From NCBI GenBank assembly GCA_030642565.1, contig DAOWNM010000019.1, positions 1-16,143 on the forward strand: a stretch of 16,143 bases of DNA. The letters are read 5' to 3'. Shown in pieces: positions 1-7,307 of the stretch; the first letter of the stretch is position 1; every line of letters begins with the position of its first letter. The translations under genes and the position numbers were made by a program. Under the pieces are notes generated by a model. That model did no database searches. It saw only the letters and a list, made by a program, of their open reading frames with translations, and had not been told where the DNA came from. The stretch comes from Bacteroidota bacterium. GTDB taxonomy: Bacteria > Bacteroidota > Bacteroidia > Bacteroidales > GCA-2748055.

Positions 1-517
1 GAATGATCAGCTAAATACGCATGGCATTGGCGAATCAAACACGATACTGAATAAGCTCAAGGTGGAGATCATAAATGCCCTCAGGCAAAAAGACAACAAA
101 GATTCCACTTCCGATGGTATGGACATGGCCCTGTGTGTTTACGATCCTGATCGCTCCAAACTCCAGTATTCAGGTGGATTCAGTCCCCTTGCGATTATCC
201 GGAATGGTGAAATAGAGATCATAAAAGCTGATCCCATGCCCGTTGGCATAGGTGCACTTGTAGGAAAGGACTTCACAAAACACGAAATAGAGGTTGGGAA
301 GGGGGACCTGATCTATCTCTATACAGATGGTTACGAGGACCAGTTCGGTGGAGAGAAGGATAAAAAATTCTCCCGGAAGCAATTCAGGGAGTTGCTGTTA
401 AGCATCCATACCCTCCCGATGTCAGAACAAAAATCAACCCTTGAAAAGCAGCTCGATGAGTGGATGGACGGTCGTGAACAGATCGATGATATAACCGTGA
501 TGGGAATCAGGTTCTGA
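1..517 (+). CDS. SpoIIE/PP2C-type serine phosphatase, C-terminal part (5' end outside window)
   Basis: The reading frame is open from base 2 to the TGA at 515-517, so this is the last about 171 residues of a longer protein. It matches the C-terminal half of the SpoIIE/RsbU-type PP2C phosphatase domain, with a DGMDMALC motif, then a GKGDLIYLYTDGYEDQFGG stretch and a terminal QIDDITVMGI segment. The Asp residues of DGMD and QIDD are the positions expected to help bind the catalytic metals. In this family such domains dephosphorylate Ser/Thr on anti-sigma-factor antagonists or act as output domains behind sensor modules; in Bacteroidota they often follow TPR, GAF or HAMP regions, but that part is not visible here. 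A GTG at 62 could be mistaken for a start, but conserved family sequence continues upstream of it. The gene is convergent with the TsaC gene, with only 12 bp between their stops. The domain call is firm; the target is unknown. Confidence 0.88.
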   Translation, partial: NDQLNTHGIGESNTILNKLKVEIINALRQKDNKDSTSDGMDMALCVYDPDRSKLQYSGGFSPLAIIRNGEIEIIKADPMPVGIGALVGKDFTKHEIEVGKGDLIYLYTDGYEDQFGGEKDKKFSRKQFRELLLSIHTLPMSEQKSTLEKQLDEWMDGREQIDDITVMGIRF

Positions 518-529
518 AAAAAAGTGGAA

Positions 530-1096
530 CTATGATCGCAGTTTGGTGATTGTACCATCTTCTTCCAGTTTGATGATGGCCGAAGGTGCTGAAGGTGCGG
601 TCTCATCCTGGCGCCAGTTTACCACATAATCGATCTGTTCGCGGATGGGAGTTTTGATCTTATGAAATGTAGCTGGAGATTGTTCGCCCGAGATGTTCGG
701 CGAGGTGGAAACAATGGGTTTTCCTGTGATTTCAATCAATTTCCTGCAGAATAGATCGGAAGTAATGCGGATACCAATGGATCCGTCGGGTGCCACCAGG
801 TTATCTGCAAGGTTGCGGGCTCCGGGGTATATAATTGTAGTTGGTTTTTCTGACTGTTTGATAATATCCAGCGCCTGAAGAGGAATGTTTTCAAGGTACT
901 CTTCCAGCATTGAGATTCCGTTTATCAGCACCAGCATACTTTTGCTATCGGCTCTTTGTTTGATACGGTAGATGTTCTGGACGCTCTCCCGGTTGGTTGC
1001 ATCACATCCAATACCCCAAATGGTATCGGTGGGATAGAGGATGATGCCTCCCGATCGTATGATATCTCCTGTTTTTTTGACTTCAGTATCAATCAT
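530..1096 (-). CDS. tsaC: Threonylcarbamoyl-AMP synthase (TsaC/Sua5/YrdC family)
   Basis: This 188-aa protein is a single YrdC-type domain with no Sua5 C-terminal extension. The family makes L-threonylcarbamoyl-AMP from threonine, bicarbonate and ATP, the first step of t6A37 tRNA modification in the cytoplasm. Visible signatures are YPTDTIWGIGCDATN (residues 21-35), the KQRADSKSM segment with K46, R48 and S51 of the KxRxxxS nucleotide-binding pattern, and STSPNISG around N134. I chose the ATG at 1096 because it gives the usual family N-terminus (MIDTEVKK) and overlaps the upstream glycosyltransferase stop by 8 bp. An ATG at 1117 would add seven residues and overlap by 29 bp. It is the last gene of the long minus-strand operon that starts with yidD. 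The YrdC domain is certain; TsaC versus the YciO paralogue is not settled by sequence alone, though TsaC is favoured by the complete K-R-S-N pattern. Confidence 0.88.
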   Translation of the reverse strand: MIDTEVKKTGDIIRSGGIILYPTDTIWGIGCDATNRESVQNIYRIKQRADSKSMLVLINGISMLEEYLENIPLQALDIIKQSEKPTTIIYPGARNLADNLVAPDGSIGIRITSDLFCRKLIEITGKPIVSTSPNISGEQSPATFHKIKTPIREQIDYVVNWRQDETAPSAPSAIIKLEEDGTITKLRS

Positions 1097-2210
1097 GTAT
1101 GCTCTCAAGATAGACATTGTAAAGAGAAGGGATGGTCTGCTCTTCTCTGAATTTCAGGGCATGTGCCCCTCCTTCACGAATCAGATGGTCGCGTAATGCG
1201 GATTTCTCAAGCACCTGCCTGATGGCATGGATCATCTCCTCCTGGTCGTTTGGATCAATCAGTAATCCCCCTTTACCGGCAGTCTCTTCAAGGCATCCTC
1301 CTCTGGAGGTGATTACTGGAACACCCGAGTTCAGGGCTTCAAGGATAGGGATGCCAAAACCCTCATATGATGAAGGATAGATAAAGCCGGACGAACCCTG
1401 GTATATGGCCGGAAGGTCAGAAGTCTGCAGCTGGTCGAGGAAAATGACATTTGGCAATTTGTTGCGCTCAATATATTGTTTTACCTGGTTGAAATAGGCA
1501 GTCTTCTTGCCCACCACTACCAGGGGAAAATCTATATTTCCCTGGTGAAGGGCCTCTACAATTTTCAAAAGATTTTTTCGCTCTTCAATAGTTCCAACAG
1601 AAAGCAGATATTCAGATGGAAGAGCAAACTGCTTCCGGATAAAATGTATAAACTCTTCGCTCAACCGGTGGTAAAACTGCCTGTGACATCCCTGGTATAC
1701 CACTCTGATTCGAGATTCATCAATATCCAGAAAGCGAATAATATCCTGTTTGGTCTGTTCGCTTACAGCAATAATTTTGCTGGCCACCCGGGTACCATAC
1801 CGGACTTTACTTTCGTATATTTTTCGGTTAAAGGTTTGATATAGTTCAGGGTGTTCCATGAATATCAGGTCGTGTATGGTGAACACGGATCTGATCTTAC
1901 TTTTGTGAATCCCAAAGGGCAGTTCATTGCTGAGGCCATGGTAGAGATCAATGGCATCCTTATTTAGTCTGTGGGTGAGCCTGAAACTACGCCAGAGGGA
2001 TCCGGATCTTCTCCAGATCCCATTACCGGGCTTCCTGATGGTGGTTCCTTCTGGTTCATTGAAGAGCTCATCATCGGCAATTCCCGGGGTATAGAGAAAG
2101 CATTCATTCTCAGGGTAGAACCGGCAGATATTGGATATGATGTACCTGCTGTAGTTACCCAGGCCGCTATAGTTATTAAAGGCTCGCTTTGCATCAAATC
2201 CGATCCGCAT
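1089..2210 (-). CDS. GT4-family glycosyltransferase
   Basis: A 373-aa retaining glycosyltransferase of the GT-B fold. The N-terminal acceptor domain begins MRIGFDAKRAFNNYSGLGNY, a glycine-rich start typical of GT4 enzymes. The C-terminal donor domain opens with SVGTIEERKNL (205-215), where the Arg/Lys pair normally contacts the nucleotide-sugar phosphates. It carries the EX7E motif in EGFGIPILE (E283 and E291) and a GGLLIDPND segment that normally closes the site. No membrane segment is visible, so it is probably a cytosolic or peripheral enzyme using a nucleotide sugar. The substrate cannot be read from sequence. Its ATG overlaps the dapD stop by one base (TAATG), and its own stop overlaps the TsaC start. 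No other polysaccharide genes are nearby, so it is not part of a visible glycan locus. Confidence 0.9.
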   Translation of the reverse strand: MRIGFDAKRAFNNYSGLGNYSRYIISNICRFYPENECFLYTPGIADDELFNEPEGTTIRKPGNGIWRRSGSLWRSFRLTHRLNKDAIDLYHGLSNELPFGIHKSKIRSVFTIHDLIFMEHPELYQTFNRKIYESKVRYGTRVASKIIAVSEQTKQDIIRFLDIDESRIRVVYQGCHRQFYHRLSEEFIHFIRKQFALPSEYLLSVGTIEERKNLLKIVEALHQGNIDFPLVVVGKKTAYFNQVKQYIERNKLPNVIFLDQLQTSDLPAIYQGSSGFIYPSSYEGFGIPILEALNSGVPVITSRGGCLEETAGKGGLLIDPNDQEEMIHAIRQVLEKSALRDHLIREGGAHALKFREEQTIPSLYNVYLESIHD

Positions 2211-3022
2211 TATACTGCAACTTGGTATTCCCTGAGGGCATCATTCAGGGAGGTTTTCAGGTCGGTGGAGGGTTTACGTGTTCCAATGATCAGGGCACAG
2301 GCCACCTGGAAGTTGCCTGCCGGGAACGATTTGGTATATGATCCGGGAATAACCACCGAGCGGGCGGGAACCACACCTTTCGTCTCCACCGGCTCTTTTC
2401 CTGTCACATCAATGATCCTTGTGGAATTGGTGATTACCACATTGGCACCCAGTACCGCTTCAGATTCCACCCTGACACCTTCCACCACGATGCTTCGGGA
2501 ACCGATGAAGCAATTATCCTCTATGATAACCGGAGCTGCCTGTACAGGTTCCAGTACGCCACCGATTCCAACTCCACCACTTAGATGAACATTCTTTCCA
2601 ACCTGGGCACAGGATCCAACAGTTGCCCAGGTATCGACCATGGTCCCTTCATCCACATAAGCTCCTATATTTATGTAAGAGGGCATCAAAATGACCCCTT
2701 TTGAGATATAGGCGCCGTACCTGGCGATGGCATGGGGAACAACACGCACGCCTTTGGCTTTGTAGCCACTTTTCAATGGGATTTTATCATGGAACTCAAA
2801 TGGGGGTGTCTCTATGGTCTCCATCTTTCTGATGGGAAAATAGAGGATGACTGCCTTTTTGACCCAGTCATTGACTTTCCAGCCATAGGGCTCTTTTTGC
2901 GCTACCCGCAGAACGCCCCTGTCCAGCTGGTCAACCACCTCATGAATGGCTTTCTGAACATCATTTTCACCGAGAAGTCCCCGGTCATCCCATGCAGCTT
3001 CAATGGTCTCTTTCAGTTTCAT
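2210..3022 (-). CDS. dapD: Tetrahydrodipicolinate N-succinyltransferase
   Basis: At 270 aa this has the usual DapD length. The enzyme transfers succinyl from succinyl-CoA to tetrahydrodipicolinate in the diaminopimelate/lysine pathway, feeding peptidoglycan cross-links and lysine. The N-terminal helical region (1-90) is followed by a left-handed beta-helix of hexapeptide repeats (about 95-235), visible as repeated I/V-G-x-x pattern including GAYISKGVILMPSYINIGAY and the TMVDTWATVGSCAQVG segment (127-142), the family's most recognisable stretch. GGVLEPVQAAPVIIEDN (154-170) is also typical. The start is fixed by an ATGA overlap with the metal permease stop (3019-3022). Being translated behind a metal transporter is not a known pathway link and may just be operon packing. 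Its presence implies the succinylase branch of DAP synthesis rather than the dehydrogenase or DapL route, unless those also exist elsewhere. Confidence 0.95.
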   Translation of the reverse strand: MKLKETIEAAWDDRGLLGENDVQKAIHEVVDQLDRGVLRVAQKEPYGWKVNDWVKKAVILYFPIRKMETIETPPFEFHDKIPLKSGYKAKGVRVVPHAIARYGAYISKGVILMPSYINIGAYVDEGTMVDTWATVGSCAQVGKNVHLSGGVGIGGVLEPVQAAPVIIEDNCFIGSRSIVVEGVRVESEAVLGANVVITNSTRIIDVTGKEPVETKGVVPARSVVIPGSYTKSFPAGNFQVACALIIGTRKPSTDLKTSLNDALREYQVAV

Positions 3023-3834
3023 CTTCCAAAAATAACAACTTTAATGAATCGTGCCACCAGGTATAAAAGCACCAGGGTAAATATGATGGTTGCTCCCGAA
3101 GGAATATCCAGGTAATAGGAGAGCACCAGTCCCAGTAACGACCCAAAAAATCCCAACACTACGGATCCGATCATGATGTGGCTGAACCGGTTGGTGAAAA
3201 GATTTGTGATGTTCTGGGGGATCGTGAGTACGGAGAGTACCAGGATGATTCCGGCTGTTCGGATACTCAATACGATGGTCAGCGCCACAAGGATGATAAG
3301 CAGATAGTTGATGAACATAACCGGGATACCCCTGATCCGGGCAAACTGCTCGTCAAATGAAGCATACAATATGGGTCTGTAAAGCAGGGTGAATACCGCA
3401 GTAACAGTCAGCGCCAGGGCCAGCATAAGCCAGAGGTCGGTGGAGGTTACCGTGATAATGCTTCCAAACAGGTAGCTCATCAGGTTGGGGGCGTATCCCG
3501 GTGTCAGGTAAACAAAAATAATACCGATGGCCATTCCCAGGGACCAAAGGATGGCAATGATAGAATCGTTTCGCAGCACTTTTCGCCGGGTAAGGTTCTC
3601 GGTGGTCAGCGCTGCCAGTACAGCAACAACTGCTGCTCCGGCCAGTGGAGAGAAGCCCAGGTAGTAACCTATGCCTACCCCGCCAAAGGAGGCGTGGGTT
3701 ATTCCACCACTGATAAAAACCATGCGCCTCGATACTATGTATGTCCCGATGATACCGCAGGTGATCGACATTAACAGTGCAGCCAGCACTGCGTGTTGAA
3801 AAAATCCGTATGTGAACAGGTGCAGAAGGTCCAT
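3019..3834 (-). CDS. znuB: Metal (zinc/manganese-type) ABC transporter permease, ABC-3 family
   Basis: This 271-aa inner-membrane protein is almost all hydrophobic helices, about eight segments, as in ZnuB/MntB permeases. The family signatures are SGGITHASFGGVGIGYYLG (42-60), the TAGIILVLSVLTIP stretch (193-206) and SYYLDIPSGATI near the C-terminus (239-250). As part of the transporter it forms the channel for a divalent cation delivered by the periplasmic-side binding lipoprotein, with ATP hydrolysed by the ATPase encoded just upstream. I chose the ATG at 3834, which lies one base after the ATPase stop (TAG-C-ATG) and gives the standard N-terminus. An ATG at 3882 would add 16 polar, atypical residues and overlap the ATPase by 47 bp. 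Its stop overlaps the dapD start. Metal identity (Zn versus Mn or Fe) is inferred from family resemblance only. Confidence 0.9.
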   Translation of the reverse strand: MDLLHLFTYGFFQHAVLAALLMSITCGIIGTYIVSRRMVFISGGITHASFGGVGIGYYLGFSPLAGAAVVAVLAALTTENLTRRKVLRNDSIIAILWSLGMAIGIIFVYLTPGYAPNLMSYLFGSIITVTSTDLWLMLALALTVTAVFTLLYRPILYASFDEQFARIRGIPVMFINYLLIILVALTIVLSIRTAGIILVLSVLTIPQNITNLFTNRFSHIMIGSVVLGFFGSLLGLVLSYYLDIPSGATIIFTLVLLYLVARFIKVVIFGR

Positions 3835-3835
3835 G

Positions 3836-4582
3836 CTATTTGTGAATGTGTTCTTTAATGACCCTGTGCGGCACCGGTCCATGGGCTATGATTTCGATAG
3901 GACAGTTATAGACCTTTAGCTGTTCTTCGCTGATCTCGTTGGACGTATGGTAATGAAGGTCGCGGTTCACACATGCTATGGTTTTAATATAGGGTGAGAT
4001 AATCCCGATATCGTGTGAAACAAGCAGGATAGTAATGGTTCTGTTTAGCTCTTTTAACAGGGCATACAGTTCTGTCTCGAACTGATTGTCCACATGAGTG
4101 TCGGGCTCGTCAAGGACCAGTAACCTGGGTGAAGAGATGATGGCCCTTGCCAGCATGGTGCGCTGGAACTCACCTCCGGAGAGTTCTCCGATGGGACGGG
4201 AATGCAGCGCTTTCAATCCTACTGTTTCCAGCGCCTTTTCTACTTTGTGCTGCCTGCTTCTGGCAGTTCCGGGTCTTATTTTCAGTCCATGTTCCAATCC
4301 GGAAGAGATGACCTCCTTTACAGTAATGGGGAAGTTTTCATCCACCTGGTTTCCCTGGGGCAGGTACCCGATTTCCGACCTGTTCAGTGAATGTTTAATG
4401 GAACCCCTAACCGGTTTTAATAGCCCCAGGATGGCCTTAACCAGTGAGGTCTTGCCACCGCCATTGGGACCGATAATTCCAATGAAATCGTGTTCGAACA
4501 CAGTAAGAGAAACATTGGAGAGAACCAGTTGCTTCTGATATGCAACATCCAAATTCTTTATCTCTACAACAGGGATGCTCAT
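3836..4582 (-). CDS. znuC: Metal ABC transporter ATP-binding protein (ZnuC-like)
   Basis: A 248-aa ABC ATPase with all motifs intact: Walker A GPNGGGKTS (38-46), Q-loop YLPQG (Q76), signature LSGGEFQR (134-141), Walker B LLVLDEP (154-160) and switch His in VSHD (H190). The short C-terminal tail with CPIEIIAHGPVPHRV is typical of zinc/manganese family ATPases in Bacteroidota. It would sit at the cytoplasmic face and drive the ABC-3 permease encoded one base downstream. Its ATG overlaps the stop of the binding-protein gene (ATGA, 4579-4582), consistent with translational coupling and matched stoichiometry. No key residue is missing. Confidence 0.93.
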   Translation of the reverse strand: MSIPVVEIKNLDVAYQKQLVLSNVSLTVFEHDFIGIIGPNGGGKTSLVKAILGLLKPVRGSIKHSLNRSEIGYLPQGNQVDENFPITVKEVISSGLEHGLKIRPGTARSRQHKVEKALETVGLKALHSRPIGELSGGEFQRTMLARAIISSPRLLVLDEPDTHVDNQFETELYALLKELNRTITILLVSHDIGIISPYIKTIACVNRDLHYHTSNEISEEQLKVYNCPIEIIAHGPVPHRVIKEHIHK

Positions 4583-5454
4583 TGGTTTGAGGGATTAAGC
4601 TGTTCTGCAATATAGCGCATTTGTTCGCCCCATTGCAGGTCGAGGGGATCAAATTGAATAATTTCAGATCCTGTTTCCTTAGCGAGAACCTCAGCATTTA
4701 TACGATCAAACTGGTTCTGTATCAGGATTTTTGAAATTTGATGGTGAATGGCCAAGTCGGTCATTTGCTTTAAATGGGCAGGAGAAGGTGTTTTTCCTTC
4801 AATTTCGAGGGAGAATTGTTCCAACCCGTAATCCCTGGCATAATAGGTGAGTGCCGGGTGGTAAATCATGAATTTTCTGTTCTCAATACCTTCAAGTGTG
4901 TTGGTAATCGCCAGGTGAAGCGAATCAAGTGAGAGGGAGAATTGGTCAAACATTGCCAGCAGGGACTCCTTTTCACCGGGAAACAGGAGCAGCAGTTCGT
5001 TGTAAATGTTGCGGGCAATGATCCTGGCATTGATGGTTGACATCCAGATATGAGGATCAGTTCCGTGATGCGTATGTCCATGGTGATCTTCTCTCTCCCC
5101 GGCCTCCTCCATGATAATCTCTACCCCTTCAGAGAGATCCACGATTTTCATGCCCGGATTAACACTGGTGATCTTATCCATCCAGCTTCGTTCAAAGCCT
5201 ACAAATCCTATACGCATATAAACTGCCGATTGATGCAGTTTTCCAAGTTGTGAAATGGTAGGTTCGTAAGTGGCCGGACTGGCACCCGGGGGGATCATCA
5301 CATTGATATCCGCCAGGTCACCGGCAAGCTGTTCAACAAAATATTGTTGCGGAATGATACTTACACTGATCACCGGTTTGTCCATGGTTTCACTCCCTGT
5401 CCTGCAGGAGGTGGCCAGCAAGAATACCCATATGACCAGAAGAAGGTTTTTCAT
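4579..5454 (-). CDS. znuA: Zinc/manganese-type ABC transporter substrate-binding lipoprotein (ZnuA-like)
   Basis: A 291-aa cluster A-I metal-binding protein. The N-terminus is a lipoprotein signal peptide ending in the lipobox LATSC with C17, so the mature protein is membrane anchored. The His-rich loop EREDHHGHTHHG (120-131) is typical of zinc-binding members. Canonical ligands H135 (DPHIW), H199 (YHPALTYYA) and D269 (FDPLD) are present. The first ligand is not: the usual PGxxPHxYEP reads PGASPATYEP, with Ala at residue 61. Zinc could still be held by three ligands plus water or a residue from the loop, so metal specificity is less certain than for canonical ZnuA. The gene is coupled by ATGA overlaps to yidD upstream and to the ATPase gene downstream. 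No regulator gene or clear Zur-type operator is visible in the window. Confidence 0.9.
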   Translation of the reverse strand: MKNLLLVIWVFLLATSCRTGSETMDKPVISVSIIPQQYFVEQLAGDLADINVMIPPGASPATYEPTISQLGKLHQSAVYMRIGFVGFERSWMDKITSVNPGMKIVDLSEGVEIIMEEAGEREDHHGHTHHGTDPHIWMSTINARIIARNIYNELLLLFPGEKESLLAMFDQFSLSLDSLHLAITNTLEGIENRKFMIYHPALTYYARDYGLEQFSLEIEGKTPSPAHLKQMTDLAIHHQISKILIQNQFDRINAEVLAKETGSEIIQFDPLDLQWGEQMRYIAEQLNPSNQ

Positions 5455-5774
5455 TGTTTACCCGGATTAAATATCTTATAAAGCGGTGTGCCTTTTGGTG
5501 GAACAGGATCGTGTCCGTGACCGCCCCAAGGATGACAACTGAGAATTCTTTTTGTTCCTATGATCAACCCTATGACCGGGCCATGAATTTTCAGTGCTTC
5601 AATGGCATATTCGGAACAGGTTGGATGATACCTGCAGGTTTTAGGAAGTGCCGGTGAAATGATCCACTGATAGACTTTAATGGGAACGGTCAACAACCCA
5701 ATCAGAAGCCAACGGACCCACCTCGTAAGGAAGAAATTATTTATGCGATCCGGAAGACTTGATAACCAACTCAT
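5451..5774 (-). CDS. yidD: Membrane protein insertion efficiency factor YidD
   Basis: A 107-aa protein of the YidD family, which assists YidC/Sec in inserting inner-membrane proteins. After a hydrophobic amphipathic N-terminus (residues about 17-45) comes the family core, CRYHPTCSEYAIEAL (47-61), with C47 and C53, followed by RILSCHPWGGHGHDPVP with C80. A TTG two codons earlier (5780) is in frame, but the ATG at 5774 is preferred. The gene leads the minus-strand operon and overlaps znuA by ATGA (5451-5454). In many bacteria yidD sits in the rpmH-rnpA-yidD-yidC cluster; none of those genes is here, so the gene has been relocated next to a metal transporter. No fusion or truncation is seen. Confidence 0.95.
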   Translation of the reverse strand: MSWLSSLPDRINNFFLTRWVRWLLIGLLTVPIKVYQWIISPALPKTCRYHPTCSEYAIEALKIHGPVIGLIIGTKRILSCHPWGGHGHDPVPPKGTPLYKIFNPGKQ

Positions 5775-5793
5775 AGACAATTTGAAATTCAGG

Positions 5794-5801
5794 CAAAATT
5801 A
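5794..5801 (-). promoter_or_regulatory. Candidate Bacteroidota -7 element upstream of yidD
   Basis: Read on the minus strand this is TAATTTTG, an exact match to the Bacteroidota -7 consensus TAnnTTTG, ending 19 bp before the yidD ATG. No good TTTG/TTG -33 element lies at the expected spacing, so the call rests on one box in an AT-rich spacer and may be chance. It would drive the yidD-znuACB-dapD-GT-tsaC operon. Confidence 0.35.
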
Positions 5802-5913
5802 AGAATTAATTTAGATCATTTCTTAAATGGATTTCATATCATTTTTATGTATTTTCACGGCTCAATTTTACAATTAATAAGATCTTTCTATAATTTAATA
5901 ACAATTTACAACC

Positions 5914-7137
5914 ATGAAAGAAGCTGTCGCTGTACTTTGTGCAGGAGGACCTGCACCCGGAATCAATACTGTGATCAGTTCAGTCACTAAAATATTCACC
6001 AAGAACGGGTACAATGTACTTGGAATTAATGGAGGATATAAAAGTTTGTTCTCCGATGAGCCTGAGTTTGAGTATCTCGATTTTGATTATGCCGACCAAA
6101 TTTACAGCAGGGGAGGATCTGCCCTGAAAATGAGCCGCTATAAGCCAAAGGATGATGAATTCAAGGTCGATTTTTTCAAAAGAAACAATGTGAAGTTGCT
6201 GGTTACCATCGGGGGAGATGATACAGCTTCTACAGCCAACCGCCTGGCAAAATTCCTGGCAAAGGAGAAGCTGGATGTGAAAAATATCCATGTGCCCAAA
6301 ACCATCGATAACGATCTGCCGCTGCCTGAGGGGACCCCTACTTTCGGGTACCACTCCGCCAAGGAAGAGGGTGTACGTCTCTCTACCACTATCTATGAAG
6401 ATGCGCGGACCAGTGGAAACTGGTTTGTGGTCAGTGCCATGGGTCGTGAAGCTGGTCACCTTGCGTTTGGGATCGGAACCGCCTGTCACTATCCCATGAT
6501 CATTATCCCTGAGATGTTCAACAAGACCAAGATCACTTTTGATAAGATCACCAGGATGGTGATTTCATCCATGGTAAAACGCAGGATTATGGGCATCGAT
6601 TATGGTGTGGCTATGATCAGCGAGGGCGTTTTCCACTTTATGAGTGACGAAGAGATTATCGATACCGGGATCAATTTCACATACGATGATCACGGTCACC
6701 CCGAGCTTGGAAATGTAAGTAAATCTCACATTTTCAACATGCTTACTCAGCAGCATCTCAAAACTTTGCGCATTAATGTGAAGAGCCGTCCCGAAGAGAT
6801 TGGTTATGAACTGCGTTGTTGCAGGCCCATTGCTTATGACCTCTCTTATGCAACACGGCTTGGACTGGGCGTTTACAATCTATTTATGAAGGGTGAAACC
6901 GGTTGTATGACCACCATCGACCGTGGAGGAAAAATAACTCCACTCTACCTGAAAGATGTGGAAGATGAGAACGGGAAAGTGAAGCCACGCCTGGTAAATA
7001 TGGAATCGGAGGCGGTTCAGGTGATCTTTAGGAACAACCTGCACTACATCACCAAGGAGGATTACAGGGCTGCAAAGAAATATGTGAAGAATCCTGAGGA
7101 CTACGATTTTATGAAGATCCTGAAGTGGGATGAATAG
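5914..7137 (+). CDS. 6-phosphofructokinase, predicted pyrophosphate-dependent (first of two)
   Basis: A 407-aa phosphofructokinase (PFK-A superfamily) that phosphorylates fructose 6-phosphate at C1 in glycolysis. The N-terminal phosphate loop reads CAGGPAPGIN (9-18), the catalytic TIDND motif is at 130-134, and the substrate-binding MGRE at 176-179. Two positions decide the phosphoryl donor. ATP enzymes have Gly after GGD and Gly in PGTIDND, whereas here GGDDT (100-104) has Asp and PKTIDND (128-134) has Lys. This Asp/Lys pair is the known signature of PPi-dependent, reversible enzymes. The length, over 400 aa, also fits that group better than the 320-aa bacterial ATP enzyme. It is divergent from yidD across 139 bp of AT-rich spacer. 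A 170-bp spacer separates it from the next gene, so it is probably transcribed alone. The donor is inferred from residues and not proven. Confidence 0.92.
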   Translation: MKEAVAVLCAGGPAPGINTVISSVTKIFTKNGYNVLGINGGYKSLFSDEPEFEYLDFDYADQIYSRGGSALKMSRYKPKDDEFKVDFFKRNNVKLLVTIGGDDTASTANRLAKFLAKEKLDVKNIHVPKTIDNDLPLPEGTPTFGYHSAKEEGVRLSTTIYEDARTSGNWFVVSAMGREAGHLAFGIGTACHYPMIIIPEMFNKTKITFDKITRMVISSMVKRRIMGIDYGVAMISEGVFHFMSDEEIIDTGINFTYDDHGHPELGNVSKSHIFNMLTQQHLKTLRINVKSRPEEIGYELRCCRPIAYDLSYATRLGLGVYNLFMKGETGCMTTIDRGGKITPLYLKDVEDENGKVKPRLVNMESEAVQVIFRNNLHYITKEDYRAAKKYVKNPEDYDFMKILKWDE

Positions 7138-7169
7138 TTGCTCTCCATCTTTGTGATTTACTGAATCTG

Positions 7170-7235
7170 ACATAGGTATTTCTGCTATGTGAGCAGGTTC
7201 ATAGATTAACCGGAAGGTCATCCCTTTTAAGGATG
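7170..7235. other. Two short inverted repeats in the spacer after the first phosphofructokinase gene
   Basis: The 170-bp spacer between 7137 and 7308 holds ACATAG/CTATGT (7170-7175 and 7185-7190, 9-base loop) and an imperfect 8-bp repeat, GGTCATCC/GGATGTCC, at 7216-7223 and 7231-7238 with a 7-base loop. Neither is followed by a T-run, so they are weak candidates for transcript-end or processing hairpins and not convincing intrinsic terminators. Confidence 0.25.
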
Positions 7236-7307
7236 TCCAAGTCCGTTTGTTGTTGACTTGTATCTGATTTTTCCTTATTTTTTATTGATCAACGAAACTT
7301 CAAAAAG

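Noticed and set aside
62..64. GTG at 62 as start of the phosphatase gene
   Set aside because: The frame stays open to the window edge, and the upstream residues fit the conserved SpoIIE-type domain.
1971..2588. Long + strand open frame (205 codons) opposite dapD and the glycosyltransferase start
   Set aside because: It is antisense to two strongly conserved genes and shows no domain; its composition (many Pro, Thr, Ser) reflects the mirrored codon pattern.
3835..3882. Upstream ATG for the metal permease gene
   Set aside because: It would add 16 polar residues foreign to the family and overlap the ATPase gene by 47 bp; the ATG at 3834 is one base after the ATPase stop.
5775..5913. Zinc-responsive (Zur-like) operator or riboswitch between yidD and the phosphofructokinase gene
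   Set aside because: The spacer is simply AT-rich; I found no convincing palindrome or conserved RNA fold.
5980..6489. Minus-strand open frame of 169 codons inside the first phosphofructokinase gene
   Set aside because: The + strand frame has every phosphofructokinase motif in order; the opposite frame is a shadow.
7216..7238. Hairpin considered as terminator of the first phosphofructokinase gene
   Set aside because: The stem has a mismatch and no T-run follows on either strand, so it was kept only as a low-confidence repeat.
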